Origin: Corallochytrium limacisporum
Taxonomy: Eukaryota; Opisthokonta
Direction of reading: 5' to 3'
Length of the DNA stretch: 64,000 bases
Assembly (NCBI GenBank): GCA_002811645.1
Contig: PDIP01000005.1
Coordinates: forward strand, 73,198 to 137,197
Part shown: positions 21,901 through 29,801 of the stretch, one piece after another
Position numbering within the stretch: the stretch's first letter is position 1
Layout: every line of letters begins with the position of its first letter
Position numbers and translations under genes: made by a program
The notes under the pieces: model-generated
The model's database searches: none
Told to the model about the DNA's origin: nothing
The model's input: the letters and a program-made list of their open reading frames with translations, nothing else

Positions 21901-21932
21901 TCGTCCTGCAAATCACAGACGTCCTTGACCAT
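15930..21932 (-). CDS. NBAS/Sec39-like ER vesicle-tether protein with tandem repeat insert
   Basis: The product is 2000 residues. NBAS is the Sec39 subunit of the NRZ/Dsl1 complex, which tethers Golgi-to-ER COPI vesicles; animal NBAS also works in mRNA decay. The first 430 residues look like the NBAS N-terminal beta-propeller (SVASEDSIEIF-type and VLAWSPEGAVLAL strands). A helical Sec39-like block follows at about 480-1270, including LYWYQKRAEVVEERLGD and the following helical hairpins. A very acidic, Pro-rich insert spans about 1290-1720 and contains six near-perfect 37-residue repeats. A conserved-looking helical C-terminus closes the protein (about 1770-2000). Human NBAS is 2371 residues, so the size fits. 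Start choice is uncertain: Met1 or Met28 (MVPRAVTDVLLRTGLYSW, at 21851). No intron is apparent in 6 kb. The family call rests on organisation and scattered motifs rather than one signature. Confidence 0.8.
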   Translation of the reverse strand: MVKDVCDLQDEHQWRGCTETDSVAPLAMVPRAVTDVLLRTGLYSWLSILSKPALQSFISRSRVRSIPVISSAQNGTLVAVASEDSIEIFREGEISRKASIRLGARSRVLAWSPEGAVLALLYDLFQQQRVAIYDEYQTQLYEISLADFAADGTAVDLAIFDNEDGGGDRHRYTLLVALDSGICRMYKLGSANYGFEIVSSPVAPPKGLYGALGLCRVTTSEVEFALSVGLGVDKTGNPSIVYALENFATELSKGSPWQDDHILTVPMGRSVNEVILTRVSPGGQFVVSLLADGSLVSLKVSPKDGKLSLLKKADATEYWKGDTSVLPTIVSRSRYHFDFWTHDSLFVSFGNQRAEIHKVDDLKYITSINHEHLVFPAVCCRKTTQCMALWRWKTEYHYIPRQYLTDGSGIDDMLRLCQNWESAQEGRGFFSSFTSEESIQLEFKTSTLGTLKQTEPTMLVMKLVEQKKFSEAKGLAEQYEINTEPILKLAWTTGSNDALSPNEESFQWLVLVNDPDWIATECIQKPGGSTEATQMKLDFFKEFVGDKGIREYSEEIKRTEERLKCYGAVLEVSRGHFLAQEFVTFRNCDIVAEAMYHAREVNFGILKVLFANLGPDLAMHYLPIIMQIPEYVDIDDLVDILPVFEDGQVVYPFDADVHDGSEVDTGHFLYEDPMARAQVEKTGVDAILYWYQKRAEVVEERLGDIALACKTLQQAIATGFEGNLRILCKNLQWYEGLLREEPNLCHMSWRDFETASPKALVKSLFSSREVNWNNLKQYVIKPRQGQMNVYDQLRGCIVELFTIGPKRALSVVHSAVKDPFCDFSEQQVKELISLALSQTRSSSTLESLQPEREVLNEMATKIGDETFLKLKDFNVADEVVRKYDKSRTFDYYVNLTDKKSSALLSTVIRKGVKYSRSMDEWLQTFAEARKVSSALGIRDDEWFWQFIDIVLQSAREGSIELAKQVMGDMNVSRQDQQRVFLKQARMTLDSATSVNDPLIDSVDSMLQEAPDLIAATNKERHLMSACQKLQGLGHPMLPAQVRNAKRKIVLIEEVISAGVVQSMWNYTELQEVAQLFGIHDGTTSSRGYQNVGSKTLKAAASRGYKDLVYILVSEILEHQMESSYDMLLFVVKEHRDLLDRGLVEKAMSNCTQSVTERSLHYCIQVWLEIAEEDLRNLPTDHPAKGEGVVGEKQRSRPIEFESFPFLAAQPKMLPEKFLAKLSIAPIVHWEDVENLSDVDTIKLFRDYIKVTDQEDKYMAKPSMWSTPEVLELRLQTAPDTGSVPVTDDKEVVVVERGPPLAMKEESVDNDNDGWEDEMPDIGDELEVEAGDSEDGSETRFFGADIPMPADEVPRRALFEPTTDPIAENDVPNTPPLQEIANISMPPDEVPRVKEFVPSTEPIPEDDAPETPSMSAIANIRRPSDEVIREQEFVPSTEPIPENDAPESPALSATANIRMPPENVSKSPEFMPMVPPIAENDAPNALTAAEIAQISRPPEEVPRTPEFVPSTPIIAENDAPETQDFTATADINMPPEVVQRTQYLPSAPPIPENDAPVTHEFSQIANIAMPSEELASMEKFKLDMDEIVETDGKQEEPAEEDAATPIGFESEHASESRKSGPETHILSDMPKKKDVATAEAGVSEDETLTQQIRHFESDISMPAEAPPAEPHFEPTDTAIAEDEPPTKSPREFEPNAHMPEDESESTKSPLHVASDTPLPEEDDSVNLLSGDEVDKSATSPPVDMLPSENRQTEGTELDAVVSTAVTGQSEVRTIPDYVTKAFGDIPRSQWDEFTTDVTGRDEPAILTEVQRRLINGDLYSAAVKLHRSALVHGQTLPVPDAVPEPFHMIFDMVNMDAPSFKMTLQERPDLIRNENVMVELLRKYVDLQGDVNSWLLDEGASPLCEGISSRGGSNSPMVMALSLALLWRAGCRNHVYRTLRLQMGLQGVQSKEVMDRIILAQWSRTKTRLDEEESLLAQYLDPCKSSLTTLLDDCIASLTVS
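17244..17906 (-). repeat. Six tandem 111-bp coding repeats (37-residue acidic Pro-rich units)
   Basis: Within the NBAS-like gene, residues about 1343-1563 consist of six units of 36-37 residues. The consensus is roughly A-D/N-I-x-M/R-P-P-D/E-E-V-P-R, then E-F-V-P-S-T-x-P-I-x-E-N-D-A-P-E-T and a variable tail ending in A-I or A-T. A partial seventh unit (ANIAMPSEEL) and two degenerate copies (DISMPAE, NAHMPED) follow. Units differ at many codons, so the array is old or selected rather than a recent slippage product. Confidence 0.9.
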
Positions 21933-22798
21933 CTTTGTTATCTTGTTCTTCTGGTAATCGTACTTATCAATCTGAGCAAGGGAAATAAATACTCTTCACG
22001 TCATGCTTGTGAGTTTCTGTGAATAGTAGTTTTATGAACGAGAGATCTGAGAGAGAAACGTACGAGGAATAGCTCAAGTAGGGTGTGTGTGTATGTGTGC
22101 GCGCGTGGGTCCTCTAGGTGTAAATTGTGTGAATAAGGTTTGAGAGACTGAGGAGGATTTGAGTATATTCTGCTGTCGACACACCCGAAACTGATGAACT
22201 GCTCCAGGTGTTTCCCGGCCGTAGCCGAACAGAAACTCGTTCTAAGAAGCTTCAAATTGAACTTTGGCAGAAGAGCTGTGAACTGAACATCACAGCCTCC
22301 GTGGCAGAAGTGCTTCTAGAAAATTGATCCTAATAAGAAAAAGAACTCACGAAAGTACCTATTGCCTAAAGCTGAATGTCTTTCATACCTTTTGTGTCGT
22401 TCTCGACTCCAACTTGGCGTCTGCATGCAGCCGAGAAGTTGCAACAGTCGGCATGCGGTCCGCTTGTCCTGTTTATCCATTTCCGTATTCGCCCTCACTC
22501 GGCACGGCTGAAAAACAAAGAGAAGCACTCTTGTATCGGCCATATGGAGCCTCTGATTGTCTTGTTTGCCCCGGCCCCCTCCCCCTTTCTCGCGGTGCGC
22601 GGGGGCCGAGTGGGACTGCCCCCAACGCGATTGCGCATGCGGACGGTGAAACCGGCCCCGCCGGCGAGGAGGGAAGTGTCTGTACACTATTGGACATCTG
22701 ACTCTTGTCAGCTGGGAACGTGTCCATTCGCCCTGTTCCAAAACGCAACAGTTTTTCTTACACAAACAGGAGATGTATTCGGGAACGCACTGATACAA
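21933..22798. other. Spacer upstream of the NBAS-like gene
   Basis: No gene is recognised in this 866-base interval. It contains a TG-rich stretch (about 22081-22110) and a C-rich then G-rich patch (about 22565-22610). It should hold the NBAS-like promoter and the 3' end of the S28 peptidase transcript. Confidence 0.55.
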
Positions 22799-24262
22799 TT
22801 AGTTGTTCCGTTTGAGCCACTCTTCGACCCAGGCCTTCAGAATGTTCTCGATCTTCTCTCGCGTATGGGTCAGCCTGTGTCCAACACCGACGCACTTCGA
22901 ACCATCCCCCCGTGGCTGGTTAGGCCACTCTGGGCACCCCCGAAGGTCCACGCCGTGGCCGCAGTTGTCACATTCAATGTAGATATCATGTAAATCATTA
23001 TCTACCTGGTACGGGAACAGTTCATCCTTTACACTTGCCATACGCCACGGGTCCTGAGATGCATTTGTGAAAATGATCTTAGTAGCGTCAATGTCCACGC
23101 CCCCGTACCGAGTGTTCAATGTTGTCACTGGCGGCGGTATCAGAATGGCAAAGACATGTTGGCACACTTTGGCCCAGTATTGACGATCGATGAGCGTCGA
23201 ACGCAGAGAGTCTTGGTCGGGTGCGATCTGAAACCATCCGAACTCTGTGCACTTTTGCCACAGCCACTGAACACCAGGCACTCCATCGACACCATCTTTG
23301 TCGCTGACATCGTAGGAGCCACAATCTGACCCGAAAAATTGTTCAAATTGTGGTCTGACCCATGTTGCTATCTGTTGCGCCGCCTCTGCACCGTCATCAT
23401 CCTTGTTGCTGGAGATGTGGTCGCACATCTCCAGCCTATATCCGTACTGCACACTTTGGCTGACAGCATCAGCAAGACAGTAGAGATAATCCTCATTATG
23501 CAGATGAAGACCGTTAACAATCTTCCGCAGAAGCTCGTCTGCGGAACGCTGTTCATCGCCTTTGTCCCTAGTTAAAGCAATTTTCTCTGCATAGTCGAGA
23601 CCACGCTGAATTCGGTTACGGCACCCGGGATCAAGAACCCGGGAGATCGCGTCGTCGAACTGCCAAAAATCATCGATGGCCTCCACCACTGCACTACTGG
23701 CAAGGGCACCGACAGTTAGATGCGGGTACTTCACTCGAAACCAGGCAGCCACTGCGCCTGAGTAACTGACTCCGATAACGATCCAAGGTCGATCCGTCTC
23801 GTAGTGCAGGTTGGCGATCAGGTTGATCTCAGTGTTCACGTAGTCACGGATGGTGGCTAAGTCTTCCATGTGTTGTTCAACGGACAAAAAGCGAAGCTTC
23901 TCTACCGACAGTTGATCGTACGGTATGCTATCACCGTAATATCTATGCTCCGGTGTCAAAATCGCAGCACCCATTCTGTCAGCCAGAACTTGGACGTAGT
24001 CGTTAGGAATGCCCCGGCAGGCGGTCTCGCCACACAGGTACAGAATCACAGGAGAAGTGCGAGGATCCTGGTAACGGGTGAAGTCAAGGTAGACCTTCTG
24101 CTGGAAAGTGTCTGTGTTAAGCGCATCAAAGTGGTCAAGGCACTGATCATACCAAAACATGGGCGCCTGGGTGTCTAAGGCACCAGCCCGATTGATAGTG
24201 ACCGCCCCCTGGCAACTCACACTCAAAAGAGCTATGACAACAGCATAAAATTGGAAGGCCAT
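22799..24262 (-). CDS. Secreted/lysosomal serine peptidase of family S28 (PRCP/DPP2 type)
   Basis: The product is 487 residues. S28 enzymes remove C-terminal residues after proline (PRCP) or N-terminal Xaa-Pro dipeptides (DPP2), usually in lysosomes or vacuoles. An N-terminal hydrophobic segment (residues 4-18, cleavage near CQGA) is a signal peptide. The motif FWYDQCLDHFD is the S28 N-terminal hallmark, LYLCGE precedes the oxyanion region, and EHRYYGDSIP is typical. The nucleophile is S166 in GVSYSGAVAAWFR. The Asp in NASQDPWRMASV and the His in NCGHGVDLRGCP complete the triad. Which of the two activities it has cannot be told. It lies tandem to IST1 on the same strand, 411 bases away. Confidence 0.92.
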   Translation of the reverse strand: MAFQFYAVVIALLSVSCQGAVTINRAGALDTQAPMFWYDQCLDHFDALNTDTFQQKVYLDFTRYQDPRTSPVILYLCGETACRGIPNDYVQVLADRMGAAILTPEHRYYGDSIPYDQLSVEKLRFLSVEQHMEDLATIRDYVNTEINLIANLHYETDRPWIVIGVSYSGAVAAWFRVKYPHLTVGALASSAVVEAIDDFWQFDDAISRVLDPGCRNRIQRGLDYAEKIALTRDKGDEQRSADELLRKIVNGLHLHNEDYLYCLADAVSQSVQYGYRLEMCDHISSNKDDDGAEAAQQIATWVRPQFEQFFGSDCGSYDVSDKDGVDGVPGVQWLWQKCTEFGWFQIAPDQDSLRSTLIDRQYWAKVCQHVFAILIPPPVTTLNTRYGGVDIDATKIIFTNASQDPWRMASVKDELFPYQVDNDLHDIYIECDNCGHGVDLRGCPEWPNQPRGDGSKCVGVGHRLTHTREKIENILKAWVEEWLKRNN

Positions 24263-24673
24263 GGTTCCCGTTTTATCTCAAACCGCTTTCAATGCAGTAT
24301 ATTATATCATCAGCCTGGCCGTGCAAACCATCCTGACGTACCCGAACCTTTCAGCTGTACCCTACAGTGTGCAGGCCTCGCGGCTGTCTTCATCGTTCCC
24401 GGCAACGCCAACCAATTCAAACTCGCCTTACCTGCAGAGCGCAGTCAAGCAAGGGCACCCGAAAATTGGTGCGACTCTTCTTGAGACGGGGAGAGGAAGC
24501 GAATAGCCCTAACCGCTTGGGTAACTTTTACAACTGACCAGAATAGTTCTTATAGTGTAAGTATGGAACAGGATGATATATTGGAATGTTGGAATTTCGT
24601 CTTCGTAGTCGGGAGTAGTGTACGTTAGACTAAGTGCAGTTGTGATGGTGACATTATGGAATCGATGAATGAT
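24263..24673. other. Spacer between IST1 and the S28 peptidase
   Basis: This 411-base interval holds the promoter side of the S28 gene and the 3' end of IST1, both minus strand. No open frame with recognisable content was seen. Confidence 0.6.
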
Positions 24674-25579
24674 TTAGCTGCGCTTCTTCAATGCCTCGAA
24701 GCGAGCCGCCAGATCATCGAGATCAGGATCTGCAGACTTGCTGACCGGCGGACTGGGTAATGGCCGGTCACTACGGGGTGAAAGCGGTGGTTTGGTTGCT
24801 GCTGCTGGTGGTGAATCTCCTTTTTGTGCATTGCTGTCGTTTCCGTCACCGTTCTTGTCATTATATCGTGGCGGATAGTTCAGGGTACCCTTGGGCGTGG
24901 GTGGCACCTGACTGTAGACTTCCTCGTCATTGAAATCCTTAAAGTCGGCACTGCCGCGGAACCGTGGCCCACCGAGCTCAATGTACGTCATGCCTTCTGG
25001 AGCGTTTGCCTCAAGGCGAGCCACCTCGGCCTCCTGTTCATAGTCCCGGGCAGGACTCCAGTCAACCCTGTGACTCTGTGCAATGGCTACGAGATAATTA
25101 GTGACCAGTAGTGACTTCGGTGCCGAGACGCTGAGCTTATCCATTACTCGGCTGTTGACCATGCCATTCATGTTTTCCAGGGCCATCATCATGAATTCCG
25201 GGCCATACTTGCCAGCGAACAGTTCTTTGACAACTGTAAGCTCACGAATATCAGAAGAGAGACGAGGGGCAGCCCAAATCACTGTACAGACAGCCTCTTC
25301 AATACCAGGGTCGCAAGTTCTCATAGATTCAATGAGACCGAAGCGAGCCAGCAAAAGGTCGCAGTACAACTCTAGCAGTTCGCAGGCATCGATCAGCTGG
25401 TCTTCATTGATAACATGTTCCACCTTGATCCTAGCGCTTTCTTCCTTTCCTTTCTCGAGCAAAGCAGCGATTTCCTTGCGCAGTACTGCATTCTGATTAT
25501 TCTTCTTTCCCTGAAGCATTTTCAGGCGATTAATCGCCAGCTTCAAATTCACCTTCAGCTTATCCTTATTATATCTCAT
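24674..25579 (-). CDS. IST1: IST1, ESCRT-III-associated protein
   Basis: IST1 binds CHMP1 and the AAA ATPase VPS4 and acts in ESCRT-III membrane remodelling (multivesicular bodies, abscission). I chose the ATG at 25579 because MRYNKDKLKVNLKLAINRLK matches the family start; the frame itself opens 24 codons upstream. The product is 301 residues. Residues 1-180 form the helical Ist1 domain, with Lys/Arg-rich helix 1 and ACELLELYCDLLLARFGLIE. The middle is Pro-rich and disordered. The last 18 residues, containing LDDLAARFEALKKR, are a classic MIM1 motif for the VPS4 MIT domain. No Cys or membrane motif is present. Clear ortholog by domain order and length. Confidence 0.93.
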   Translation of the reverse strand: MRYNKDKLKVNLKLAINRLKMLQGKKNNQNAVLRKEIAALLEKGKEESARIKVEHVINEDQLIDACELLELYCDLLLARFGLIESMRTCDPGIEEAVCTVIWAAPRLSSDIRELTVVKELFAGKYGPEFMMMALENMNGMVNSRVMDKLSVSAPKSLLVTNYLVAIAQSHRVDWSPARDYEQEAEVARLEANAPEGMTYIELGGPRFRGSADFKDFNDEEVYSQVPPTPKGTLNYPPRYNDKNGDGNDSNAQKGDSPPAAATKPPLSPRSDRPLPSPPVSKSADPDLDDLAARFEALKKRS

Positions 25580-26569
25580 TATGGACGAAGTTTTGCTTTG
25601 TTTTCTCCCTGTGCCAGGAATTCTGCACACTTGCCGCCGTTGCGCGATCACCAGAACTTGAGTACCTCTTTCATATTACCAGTGTGACGTTCTTATCGCT
25701 CCCACAAAACTTAGTGATAGCAACTAGCTTAGTATACTGGGACATTTCGTTCCACTGTCCTTCCTCGCTCATGACTAAAATGTTTCTCCTGCTGTGTGGC
25801 TGCTTCCGCTGCTGCACAGAGTGACCCTCGCTCACTACATATCGGTGAACTATGAAGAAGAAAATTTTTTTGAAGCCAGTTTGGGTGTGTGATAAAATGG
25901 ACACCGGCGTACGCAGGCTCATTCGCTATTGCTCCCTTGTGCGTGTATGATCGACCAGGGGCACAATTGAGTACGACTTGTTGTGAACTTAAAGTTTGCA
26001 TCACTGCAGGTTTCACCCCATATCACAGATCAAAGACCACTTGGTCACTACCTGTACGTGCTCCGTGTGTTGTTACCGACGAGGCAAGCGGATCTCCACT
26101 GGTACAAGATGGTACAAGATGGTCAGCCAGTGTATTTCTTACCAAGGTGACGAGACCAAAAAGGCAGGTACTGCGAGGAGGAGAACACTACGCGAGCGAA
26201 GCCGCGCGGCTGTGCAACCCTGCTCTATGAAACGTGCGGAAAACACAAAACACCCGCTCGGTTCATAGATAGTCGGCTCTAGCAAAACCCCTTCCGAGTG
26301 CATTCTGTTACGAAAAGCCAAATGGCAAAAAATGCTGGTAACCTTATGGTGATATAATCGCAAAACAGGAAAAGCGTTTAGGTTCATAAAATCACTGCTG
26401 GCAGCTAAGTTTTTACCTTCGCACATTACTCAAGTAATATCAGCATCGGTTAGGGTTAGGGTTAGCATGGTTCAAATGGGTAATTTGGTGAATCGTCCAT
26501 ATAACCGTAGCTACCTGTGTATCTAATATGTAGTAGAATATGAACAATAGGCCGCCAGGGCGCCATTGC
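25580..26569. other. Spacer upstream of IST1 containing a telomere-like array
   Basis: This roughly 1-kb interval lies between two minus-strand genes. No gene is recognised. It contains a tandem duplication of ggtacaagat near 26100-26122 and a short TTAGGG array at 26448-26465, listed separately. Confidence 0.6.
26448..26465 (+). repeat. Short interstitial TTAGGG telomere-like array
   Basis: The 18 bases read GGTTAGGGTTAGGGTTAG, three uninterrupted units of the animal/fungal-type telomere repeat in an otherwise ordinary spacer. It may be a scar of end-healing or break repair, or a binding site for a Myb/TRF-like factor in the promoter region of IST1. Three units could also occur by chance at low probability. 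Confidence 0.8.
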
Positions 26570-27379
26570 TTAAGACATTAGGAGAGTGGTGCTGGGGATG
26601 ACACTGAGACCATCAGCTTGCTTCGGCCGACCGTTGCGCCTTTGTGCGCTCGCCTTGGACATTTTCAACTTGCCGTCCCGCGTGATAGCAACCGGATCGA
26701 GGACGAGGCTGTCGACCACCACTTCGCCCTCAGGTGCCCAAGATTTGACCAGCGCTTCGCCAACGAGGACCATGTCTGCTTTCGGTGGCAGGCCGTCGCG
26801 GGACACCTTGATCTCAATTGCTAATGATGTGTCACCCTGGAGCACCGTGTAGGATGTCCGGGCCTCCTTCTCAATGAAACCAGAGAATAATTCACTGCAC
26901 GTTTTTGCAAAGCCAGAGAATTCTCTTACGCTTGATCGTACTTTGCGCAGAGGTACAGAGCAGAATTGTGAGCTCAACCAGCGAATGTAGGGACCCTGTA
27001 GCTTCTTAGGTGTGCTCCTCAAACCAATGATGATCTTCCGACTTCGACTCAATTGCACAAAGCCTGAAAAGGAAAAATCCGATACAGGCGCTTCTTCCCG
27101 AAAGGCTTCATCAGTCCCTCTTGGTGATCTAAAGCTGAAATAGACTGTGTCTTGCAAACGTTTCACTTTCCAGTTGTCCCTATCCACCAAATGAATGAAC
27201 TGTGATCTAGACCCGAACGTTGTGTCGTCCGGAATCCATGAGTATTCACCTTTGCGTCCGAAGACTTCCTTTGCCACCACCGGTGAGATTCGCCCCCGGT
27301 AGAGTGTATACGTACCGTGTTCAATTATCTCTGTCATTATTGTCTGTGACCCTCCATACTTTATGTAAGTCTCTTCCAT
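26570..27379 (-). CDS. Unrecognised 269-residue protein
   Basis: A single open frame of 270 codons starts at MEETYIKYGG. I do not recognise the family. The sequence looks like a mixed alpha/beta globular protein: alternating hydrophobic strands such as TYTLYRGRISPVV, KIIIGLRST and SLAIEIKVS, a Cys-poor core, and a basic tail (about 238-262, KLKMSKASAQRRNGRPKQ) that could be a nuclear signal. There is no signal peptide or membrane segment. It is probably real because its composition matches neighbouring genes and no competing frame is convincing. Its 5' end lies about 240 bases from that of the divergent plus-strand gene. Confidence 0.6.
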   Translation of the reverse strand: MEETYIKYGGSQTIMTEIIEHGTYTLYRGRISPVVAKEVFGRKGEYSWIPDDTTFGSRSQFIHLVDRDNWKVKRLQDTVYFSFRSPRGTDEAFREEAPVSDFSFSGFVQLSRSRKIIIGLRSTPKKLQGPYIRWLSSQFCSVPLRKVRSSVREFSGFAKTCSELFSGFIEKEARTSYTVLQGDTSLAIEIKVSRDGLPPKADMVLVGEALVKSWAPEGEVVVDSLVLDPVAITRDGKLKMSKASAQRRNGRPKQADGLSVIPSTTLLMS

Positions 27380-27617
27380 GACCTTTCTTTTGCTTCGGAA
27401 ATACCACCATGGCAGTGGGTATCAGGGATGTCCATTTTGAACTATGCGTGTCTATGACACGGCGCAATAGCTCTCAAACCGTTCGCGCCCAAGACCCCTC
27501 CCTCCTGTTCAATGTCTTCTCGATACACAGCACGACTGCTCCCCAAAATGTGGCAGTATTGATTTTCACCATTTCCCTTTGGTCCGCTCCATTTTCCCTT
27601 CCGCCGGCATCCGTCCT

Positions 27618-28824
27618 ATGCATTGGAAATATACCACGGAAACGGAACTTGCAGTACTCAATGTACCAAAGACGGTCAGGTTTGAGGAATCTTGTGGTGG
27701 GAAGGGGTTCTCCTGCCTAACGGAATCCACAGACCGTGCGCACCGTGGGCCGTCAAAGGAGAACGCGAAAGATGAACACAGCCATCTGGCAAGGGAGAAG
27801 ATCGGAGAGATGGGTAGCAATCTCGAGGACGAGGGAACCTTTGTGCTTCCCGAAGAGCGCCAATACTGCATCAAACTTGAAGCGGTCAAGATTCTGCCTG
27901 AATTTTATTCACGTGGCGACGACGAAAGACCAAAAAGGCCAGCACCAACGCTGGACAAACCATTGAGGTTACCCCAGATATCAAGGAACTTGAGAACTTG
28001 GAGAAGACAGCACGCGCAAAACTCGCATACTCTCTGAGATTGGTATTCAAAGAAGAGGGCAGCTTGCAGGTGCTGCCTAATGTTGGACTAGAGCAGGAAT
28101 GCACAGCTTTCAAGGATGCCATTGAAGCTGCCAGTCCCGGTCGCCACGATAAGGCTGCAGCCAAGCGCGACTTCTACATCCAAGCCCTCTCCCAACCCAC
28201 GCATTTCAGATCTTTCTCAAGGCCCACTCAGACGGCCGTGCACTTGTGGAGAGTCAACTGCTCCATAACAATGCCTTCAGCGCGGCTGCTACCGAGGAAT
28301 CTGCGACCAAGGTAGCCACGGCTGCTTTGGGAGAGGCAGCGAGTGGAAACGACGCATCCCTGACCACAATCGATGCGTTCCACAAACACCCCATCGCTAA
28401 CAGAGGGAACGGTACTTCATCGCCCGTAGCTTACGATGACGAGTATGCCGCATTGGTTGATAGTGAGAAGCTGAGGCTCATCAGCGAGTCCAAGATCTCC
28501 ATCGAATTCCATCATGCCGAGCCGCTGAATCGAAATCAATTCTGCCATGTGTTTAGCGTTGCGCAGCGGGAATCTCTGACTGCCTCAGTGATTGAGTCAG
28601 TGAAGCTTGAAAGGCGATTCAATGAAGTCGAGAAGGCCCTCCGAGCACAAGTTCGGGGGGAGGTGGCGGAGATCGCCAGGAAGCGGGTTGCAGAGGAGGC
28701 CGCCCGCAGGGCCGCCGAGGAAGAATTGGCATTGAGTCGGCCGCGAAAGGTCGAGGATGAGATTCTAGAGAAGCCGAAGGCAGCGGAGACAGCTGGCAGT
28801 GCCAACAAAGGCAAGAAGAAGTAA
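27618..28824 (+). pseudogene. Unrecognised coiled-coil-ended gene, reading frame interrupted twice
   Basis: Three frames follow one another and read as one protein of about 400 residues. Frame A runs from the ATG at 27618 (MHWKYTTETE) to about 27915. Frame B, from about 27902, encodes TKKASTNAGQTIEVTPDIKE and onward to about 28205. Frame C is open from 28153 and encodes AFQIFLKAHSDGRALVE onward to the stop at 28822-28824. The C-terminal 80 residues are a Lys/Glu/Ala-rich helix, ending KGKKK. Each step is to the -1 frame. No convincing GT-AG intron explains either step: a 44-nt candidate at 27885-27928 would fit the first but has poor sites. Missing bases in the assembly are the simplest explanation; real breakage or recoding cannot be excluded. 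I recognise no domain. Confidence 0.6.
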
Positions 28825-28958
28825 ACTTGAATAGTGAACATATGCATCAGCCAGAGTAAAATCACGCGCCACAGATTGCGTTGTTCTTCAATTACAGGGC
28901 AATACGAAGTAAACACAGTCCAACTATAAGACTTCTGGTCCTTTTCGGATTTAAATCA

Positions 28959-29801
28959 TTACGATGACTTGGTCTTGTTGGCTGCTGCACGCCGTCCCAT
29001 GGGCCATAGCCCAGCCTTGCCCACAAACGGTGTCAGGATGGGCGTGCGGTGGCAGTACTCGATGTAGGCGGGGTCCTTGCCAAACTTCTTCATCGATGCA
29101 CGCTCAAGCATGGGTACACCGCTCATACGTGTCAGAAGGTAGGCCGTGAACGCTGGGGAGATGAAGGCAGCATAACGATACATCGGGTCGATCCCGGAGT
29201 ATGAGAGAATGGCCATGCCAATCCAAAGGGTGATTTCTCCGAAGTAATTTGGATGACGGCTGACGCTCCACAATCCATGAGAAATAAACTTGTGTCTGTT
29301 ATCAGGTGAAGACTGCTGGAAAGACCATTTCTGGTAGTCCGCGACCCATTCAAAGAGAAGCCCCGAGACATATACCACGGCGCCGAATACATCTACCGCA
29401 GTTAGAGGGTGCTCGCGAGCGGGGCCAACTTCTGCTAGACCCAAGTAGGCAGGGCAGGCAGTGATCAATACCCACACGCCCTGAATGCCCCAGAACACAG
29501 CCAGCATCGCCGGGTTGTCCCGCACACCATCAAAACGTCCATCCTTACCATCCCTGAGCACACGACGGAAGAGGTAGACGCCGAGTCTGCCGCACCAAAG
29601 GAGCACAGCACCCGCGAGAAGTGTCTGCCGATATGTCAACGGTTCGTAGTGAGCTCGCATGTACAAGATATTTGTCGCAAAACTGAGCGCACCGAAGAGA
29701 TCGTAATGCTTTTCAGTCTGTAGCAGAGCACTCGCGATGTAGCCGATGCCCTGAACGGCGTAGGTAGTGGCCAAAAGTTGGAGCACACCCGGTCCCGACA
29801 T
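28959..29801 (-). CDS. DUF1295 / steroid 5-alpha-reductase-like membrane enzyme
   Basis: From the ATG at 29801 (MSGPGVLQLL) the product is 280 residues with about six or seven membrane segments. The C-terminal motif ISHGLWSVSRHPNYFGE (173-189) is the NADPH-binding hallmark shared by DUF1295 proteins, 5-alpha-reductases and isoprenylcysteine methyltransferases. YLLTRMSGVPMLERASMKK also fits DUF1295. The family reduces double bonds in steroid or fatty-acyl substrates, or is uncharacterised; the substrate here is unknown. The frame opens 30 codons further upstream, but that part is polar and unconvincing. It converges on the frame-broken gene with 134 bases between stops. Confidence 0.88.
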   Translation of the reverse strand: MSGPGVLQLLATTYAVQGIGYIASALLQTEKHYDLFGALSFATNILYMRAHYEPLTYRQTLLAGAVLLWCGRLGVYLFRRVLRDGKDGRFDGVRDNPAMLAVFWGIQGVWVLITACPAYLGLAEVGPAREHPLTAVDVFGAVVYVSGLLFEWVADYQKWSFQQSSPDNRHKFISHGLWSVSRHPNYFGEITLWIGMAILSYSGIDPMYRYAAFISPAFTAYLLTRMSGVPMLERASMKKFGKDPAYIEYCHRTPILTPFVGKAGLWPMGRRAAANKTKSS

